In this document: positions 6,364-9,280 of the stretch, one piece after another
Numbering within the stretch: the stretch's first letter is position 1
How the letters are laid out: each line of letters opens with the position of its first letter
Assembly: GCA_900543525.1 (NCBI GenBank)
Contig: UQRS01000085.1
Coordinates: 1 to 9,280 of the forward strand
Reading direction: 5' to 3'
Length of the DNA stretch: 9,280 bases
DNA from: an uncultured Oscillospiraceae bacterium
GTDB lineage: Bacteria; Bacillota; Clostridia; Oscillospirales; Acutalibacteraceae
Made by a program: the position numbers and the translations under genes
The notes under the pieces: generated by a model
Told to the model about the DNA's origin: nothing
The model's database searches: none
What the model saw: only the letters and a program-made list of their open reading frames with translations

Positions 6364-6422
6364 GGATGCAGCACAAAAAAATTTCAACCGCCGCCTCTTT
6401 GCGGCAGAAACGGAATGTGAAT

Positions 6423-7184
6423 ATGAACGTTTTATCCATTCTTTGCCTGCTTTCGCTGGTGCTTTATCTGCTGATCGCGCTCTGCCTCACCCCGAAAACG
6501 GAAGGGAGGCGCCTTTTCCGCATGCTGTATTCGGCCGCCATGCTGGGCGGCCTCGGCGTCCTCTTTTACACGGTGTTCGAGGGGATGGTGCTGGATTATC
6601 AGGCCTATATTCTGCCCGAGCAGAACGCCCTGCGCGCCGGGTATGCATACCTCATGCTGCTGATTCCGGTGCAGATTGCCGCCATGGTGCTGAACATGGT
6701 GCTGAAGAAAAAGCGGCCGGTTCTTCTGCTGGTGCTTACGACCGCGATTTCGGCCGCGGTGGAGGCCGCTGTAATCATCCGGACCTATCTGATCGACCGC
6801 GATCTTTCCAACGCCCATATGCAGCTGCTGGAGTTTTGTGCGCTCTACCTCCCCTTCCTCTTCCACTTTTCAGTCTGCGGACTGATCGCGACCGAGAAGA
6901 AATGGCAGCGGGTGCTGCACAACCTTTCCCTCTACCTCGACCTTGTTGTCATGCTCGGCTTTCTCGGCCTGATCGCCCTGCTGAGCTATGACGCTCTTGT
7001 ACAGATCGGAATATCCGGCCTCCTGCCCCTGCTGCCAGCTGCGGTGATCTGGATTCTTGTGCCGATTGTACCCATCTTCGTCTACAACCACTTCCGCACG
7101 GCCGACCTCATCCGGAACGGAGAGGCGCCGAAGGGGCGTCTGCGCTTTCGCAAGCCCGGCCGCAAGACTGAAAAAGAGGGCTAA
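6423..7184 (+). CDS. Uncharacterised seven-helix integral membrane protein
   Basis: I do not recognise a family. The 253-residue product is almost entirely membrane-embedded, with seven hydrophobic helices at about 2-22, 34-56, 73-94, 99-119, 134-157, 168-189 and 199-222. Basic residues cluster in alternate loops (TPKTEGRR, KKKRP, TEKKWQR) and in the 30-residue C-terminal tail, which predicts the N-terminus outside and the C-terminus inside. There is no attached kinase, hydrolase or binding domain and no clear conserved motif; polar residues within helices are few (for example E54, Q84, E114). The start at ATG 6423 is preceded by GGAATGTGA, a weak ribosome binding site. ATG 6366 is in frame and would add 19 residues, but lacks a well-placed site. 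The gene is 39 bp ahead of a GH13 enzyme with no terminator between, so the two are probably co-transcribed. A sensory or accessory membrane role is possible but not shown. Confidence 0.8.
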   Translation: MNVLSILCLLSLVLYLLIALCLTPKTEGRRLFRMLYSAAMLGGLGVLFYTVFEGMVLDYQAYILPEQNALRAGYAYLMLLIPVQIAAMVLNMVLKKKRPVLLLVLTTAISAAVEAAVIIRTYLIDRDLSNAHMQLLEFCALYLPFLFHFSVCGLIATEKKWQRVLHNLSLYLDLVVMLGFLGLIALLSYDALVQIGISGLLPLLPAAVIWILVPIVPIFVYNHFRTADLIRNGEAPKGRLRFRKPGRKTEKEG

Positions 7185-7206
7185 GCCCCCTCAATCCACC
7201 CGTCCG

Positions 7207-7213
7207 AAAGGAG
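7207..7213 (+). promoter_or_regulatory. Ribosome binding site that decides the GH13 start
   Basis: AAAGGAG lies 10 nt before ATG 7224 and only 1 nt before an in-frame GTG at 7215. The GTG is too close to be used, so translation should begin at 7224, three codons later. Confidence 0.75.
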
Positions 7214-7223
7214 CGTGCAACAG

Positions 7224-9128
7224 ATGAACACCCTGCCCTTTTGCTCCCGCAATCCCGATTATAAAACCCCTTTCGGCGCAGTAAAGGCGGGAGAGGCGGT
7301 TACCTATCGCCTTCTGCTGCACCGCGACGCCCTTTGTGAAAATGCCTGGATGCTACTTCGCCGCGACGACCGGGCCGAACCGGAGCGCCTCCCCCTCACG
7401 CCGGCGGAATGGCAGGGGGAGTATCGCTATTATACGCTCCGCCTGACGCTGGAGACCGGGCTGTACTGGTACACCTTCGCCTATGACGGAGGCACGGGTT
7501 ATCACTCCGTCACCCGGTTCGCCGGCGGCAACGGCTATCTCTCGACCGACGGAGCCGCTTGGCAGCAGACGGTCTATGACGCAAAATTTTCGACCCCCGA
7601 CTGGTTTTCCGGGGGCGTTCTCTACCAGATTTTTCCCGACCGGTTCGCCGCTGCCGCCGCCCCTTCGGGGGAGGAGGCCGAACCGACCGCCTGCTTTCCC
7701 GACCGATTTCTGCAAACCGACCGGGCGGCCGAGCCGGCCTGGCGGCAGGATGCGGAGGCAGTGGAAAGCGGCCGCTTCCTCGGCAACGATTACTACGGCG
7801 GAAATCTGCGCGGCATTGCCGAAAAGCTCGGCTATCTCGCCTCACTGGGGGTGAGCTGCCTCTACCTCAACCCGGTGTTTGAGGCGCACTCCAACCACCG
7901 CTACAACACGGCCGATTATCTGAAGATTGACCCCCTCCTCGGAACGGCGGCCGACCTGCAGGCGCTCTGTGCCGCCGCAAAGGCGCAGGGGATCCGGGTT
8001 ATCCTCGACGGCGTGTTTTCCCACACGGGGGACGACAGCCTCTATTTCAACCGAAAAAGGCGCTATCCGGTCGACGGCGCGTATAACTCTACCGCTTCAA
8101 AATATTACGAATGGTATAAATTTGAGGTGTGGCCGGACAAATACCAGAGCTGGTGGGGCATCGACACCCTGCCGGAGGTGGAGGAGGAAAACCCCGGCTT
8201 TTCCGACTTCATCTGCGGGGAGGACGGCGTCCTCCGCCACTGGATGCGGCGGGGCGTGGCAGGCTGGCGGCTGGACGTGGCCGACGAGCTGCCTGACGGC
8301 TTCCTCGACCGGGTGCGGCAGGCCATCAAGGCCGAAAACCCGGAGGCGCTCCTCCTCGGCGAGGTGTGGGAGGACGCCAGCAACAAAATCAGCTATGGCG
8401 CGCGGCGGCGGTTTCTGCTGGGGAGGCAGCTCGACTCGGTCATGAATTATCCCTTTCGCGACGCGATACTGGAATTTCTCACGGCCGGGCAGTCGATGGA
8501 TTTCCTCGACGCTGTGATGACCGTGCTGGAAAATTATCCCAAGCCGGCGGTCGACTGCCTGATGAACCACATCGGCACCCATGACACCGCCCGCATTCTC
8601 ACCCTGCTGGGCGGCGAAAAGGCCGACGGCCGCGACCGTGCCTGGCAATCCGGCCGCCGGATGGAGCCGGCCGACCGGACGAGGGCGCTTCGTCTGCTGA
8701 AAATCGCGGCCGTGCTGCAATACACGCTGCCCGGCGTGCCCAGCCTCTATTACGGGGACGAGGCGGGGATGGAGGGGTACAGCGACCCGTTCAACCGCGG
8801 CTTTTTCCCGTGGGGAGAGGCCGACGGCCAGCTGACCGATTTTTATCGCCGGCTGGGAGAGGTTCGCCGCTCCTCGCCCGCCTTCTGCGGGGGTGATTTT
8901 CTGCCCGTGTCCTCCGACGCCGGGACGGTCTGCTATATCCGCAAGGGCGGCGGAGAACAGATTCTCGTGGCGGTCAACCGGTGGGAAAGTCCCGCCCCGG
9001 TGGAAATCGGGACGGGCTGGGATGCGGCCGAGGTTCTGTTCGGCGGCAGCCCGATCGGCAGCACACTGATCGTACCCGGACGGGGATTTTGCCTCCTTCG
9101 GCTGCGGGGGGAAGCGTCTGAAAAATAA
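7224..9128 (+). CDS. Glycoside hydrolase family 13 alpha-amylase / neopullulanase-like enzyme
   Basis: A 634-residue cytoplasmic enzyme (no signal peptide) expected to hydrolyse alpha-1,4 and perhaps alpha-1,6 bonds of maltodextrins, glycogen or pullulan fragments. Residues 1 to about 115 form a beta-rich N-terminal domain with the NPDYKTPFGAV and GLYWYTF segments seen in CBM34/CBM48-type modules. The barrel begins near W127 (WFSGGVLYQIFPDRF). All four GH13 signatures are present: region I DGVFSH (D262, H267), region II GWRLDVADE (R349, nucleophile D351), region III GEVWED (acid/base E380) and region IV NHIGTHDT (H453, D454). SLYYGDEAGMEG and NRGFFPW, late in the barrel, are also typical. A small C-terminal beta domain covers about 560-634. 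The region V position reads LPEVEEENP, so the usual MPKLN signature of classic neopullulanases is absent and I do not fix a subfamily or EC number. It is the second gene of a likely operon with a seven-helix membrane protein. The catalytic set is intact. Confidence 0.95.
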   Translation: MNTLPFCSRNPDYKTPFGAVKAGEAVTYRLLLHRDALCENAWMLLRRDDRAEPERLPLTPAEWQGEYRYYTLRLTLETGLYWYTFAYDGGTGYHSVTRFAGGNGYLSTDGAAWQQTVYDAKFSTPDWFSGGVLYQIFPDRFAAAAAPSGEEAEPTACFPDRFLQTDRAAEPAWRQDAEAVESGRFLGNDYYGGNLRGIAEKLGYLASLGVSCLYLNPVFEAHSNHRYNTADYLKIDPLLGTAADLQALCAAAKAQGIRVILDGVFSHTGDDSLYFNRKRRYPVDGAYNSTASKYYEWYKFEVWPDKYQSWWGIDTLPEVEEENPGFSDFICGEDGVLRHWMRRGVAGWRLDVADELPDGFLDRVRQAIKAENPEALLLGEVWEDASNKISYGARRRFLLGRQLDSVMNYPFRDAILEFLTAGQSMDFLDAVMTVLENYPKPAVDCLMNHIGTHDTARILTLLGGEKADGRDRAWQSGRRMEPADRTRALRLLKIAAVLQYTLPGVPSLYYGDEAGMEGYSDPFNRGFFPWGEADGQLTDFYRRLGEVRRSSPAFCGGDFLPVSSDAGTVCYIRKGGGEQILVAVNRWESPAPVEIGTGWDAAEVLFGGSPIGSTLIVPGRGFCLLRLRGEASEK

Positions 9129-9150
9129 GCAAACCGCATAAAAATAAAAA

Positions 9151-9197
9151 CAACCGGCTGACAGGGGGAAGACTCCTGCCGACCGGTTGCTTTTTTT
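9151..9197 (+). terminator. Intrinsic terminator after the GH13 gene, possibly bidirectional
   Basis: CAACCGG (9151-9157) pairs with CCGGTTG (9183-9189). After a short imperfect section, CAGG pairs with CCTG further in, so the stem is about 15 pairs with two mismatches. A T7 run follows at 9191-9197. An A-rich run (9140-9150) precedes the stem, so leftward termination for a convergent gene beyond the window is also possible. Confidence 0.88.
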
Positions 9198-9213
9198 GTA
9201 TAGCGGAGAGGTT

Positions 9214-9263
9214 TATCATCGGTTGACGAGGGCAGGCGCGTTTGCCCTTGTTAACCAATGATA
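9214..9263. repeat. 50-nt imperfect palindrome
   Basis: Two 21-nt arms (9214-9234 and 9243-9263) are complementary around an 8-nt loop. TATCAT pairs with ATGATA, GGTTGAC with GTTAACC (one G-T), and AGGGCA with TGCCCT, joined by one C-A mismatch and one G-T. No T-run follows on either side, so it does not look like a standard terminator. It begins 17 nt after the GH13 terminator. It could be a regulatory hairpin, a mobile-element end or a repeat unit; the right edge of the window cuts off the context. Confidence 0.6.
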
Positions 9264-9280
9264 TCTGAATATAAGATAAA

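Larger units (their letters stand above)
5993..6422 (+). other. Long repeat-rich untranslated leader, possible RNA regulator
   Basis: No convincing gene lies here. An open frame continuous with the downstream gene does run back to 6006, but its product is Pro/Arg/Ala-rich with no domain, and two overlapping frames are equally open, as expected in GC-rich repeat DNA. The stretch holds three 20-bp tandem repeats (6049-6108), a degenerate longer repeat family (6139-6313), a strong bulged hairpin (6331-6363), an A7 run (6375-6381), and a small hairpin, GCCGC (6390-6394) with GCGGC (6401-6405), directly before the likely ribosome binding site. I do not recognise a T-box, known riboswitch or leader peptide. 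It could be a structured cis-regulatory leader, a small RNA gene, or merely expanded intergenic repeats. Confidence 0.5.

Noticed and set aside
6006..6422. N-terminal extension of the seven-helix protein back to ATG 6006
   Set aside because: The extension is encoded by repeat DNA, is Pro/Arg/Ala-rich, and two other overlapping frames are equally open. The membrane protein has a natural start at 6423.
5993..6422. T-box or known metabolite riboswitch in the leader
   Set aside because: I see no T-box sequence, no conserved riboswitch core I can recognise, and no antiterminator/terminator pair before the start codon.
5975..6991. A 338-codon frame starting inside the rightward promoter
   Set aside because: It starts within the -10 region, covers the repeat leader, and then runs out of frame through the seven-helix gene.
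7176..7192. GAGGG/CCCTC hairpin between the two operon genes as a terminator
   Set aside because: The stem is only 5 bp and is followed by AATCC, not a T-run, so it would not terminate transcription.
9214..9263. Integron attC site
   Set aside because: The outer arms do not carry the RYYYAAC and GTTRRRY core pair in the required order, and no cassette gene or integrase is present.
9216..9278. Possible 3' end of a convergent minus-strand gene (last 20 codons ending in TGA at 9216-9218)
   Set aside because: The frame is only 20 codons long at the edge and lies within the palindrome. The upstream terminator may be bidirectional, but this is too little to call a gene.

Overview
The window looks like chromosomal DNA from a GC-rich low-copy Firmicute, most likely a Clostridia lineage such as Oscillospirales/Ruminococcaceae. 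This rests on four things: a SecA with the NBD2 insertion common in Clostridia, a PrsA/SurA-type foldase made as a lipoprotein, sigma-A-type promoters and U-tract terminators, and a cytoplasmic maltodextrin-type GH13 enzyme. The taxonomy is inferred; no rRNA or other marker gene is present.

Layout, left to right. (1) 1-1401, plus strand: a multi-pass Wzy_C/O-antigen-ligase-family protein. Its reading frame is open to the left edge, and its only strong Shine-Dalgarno points at an ATC codon rather than a normal start. (2) 1402-1688: a 43-nt imperfect tandem duplication that begins at the stop codon, then two intrinsic terminators separating the convergent genes. (3) 1689-2828, minus strand: a secreted lipoprotein foldase with a degenerate parvulin-like domain and its own promoter at 2912-2940. 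(4) 3036-5783, minus strand: secA, complete with a C-terminal zinc-binding tail. (5) 5784-6422: a 639-bp divergent intergenic region with a leftward promoter (secA), a rightward promoter, and a leader of about 430 nt rich in tandem and degenerate repeats and stem-loops. (6) 6423-7184 and 7224-9128, plus strand: an unrecognised seven-helix membrane protein and a GH13 alpha-glucan hydrolase, 39 bp apart and probably one operon, ended by a terminator at 9151-9197. (7) 9214-9263: a 50-nt imperfect palindrome near the right edge.

How the genes fit together: secA and the downstream lipoprotein are two steps of one process (export, then extracytoplasmic folding), although the lipoprotein has its own promoter. 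The seven-helix protein and the GH13 enzyme are probably co-transcribed; the link between their functions is unknown. The Wzy-family protein belongs to surface polysaccharide assembly and is separated from the rest by the double terminator.

I see no CRISPR array, transposase, integrase, phage gene, tRNA or rRNA. No clearly new defence or mobile system is visible. The most unusual material is non-coding: the repeat-rich leader at 5993-6422, the 43-nt duplication, the ATC start context and the terminal palindrome.
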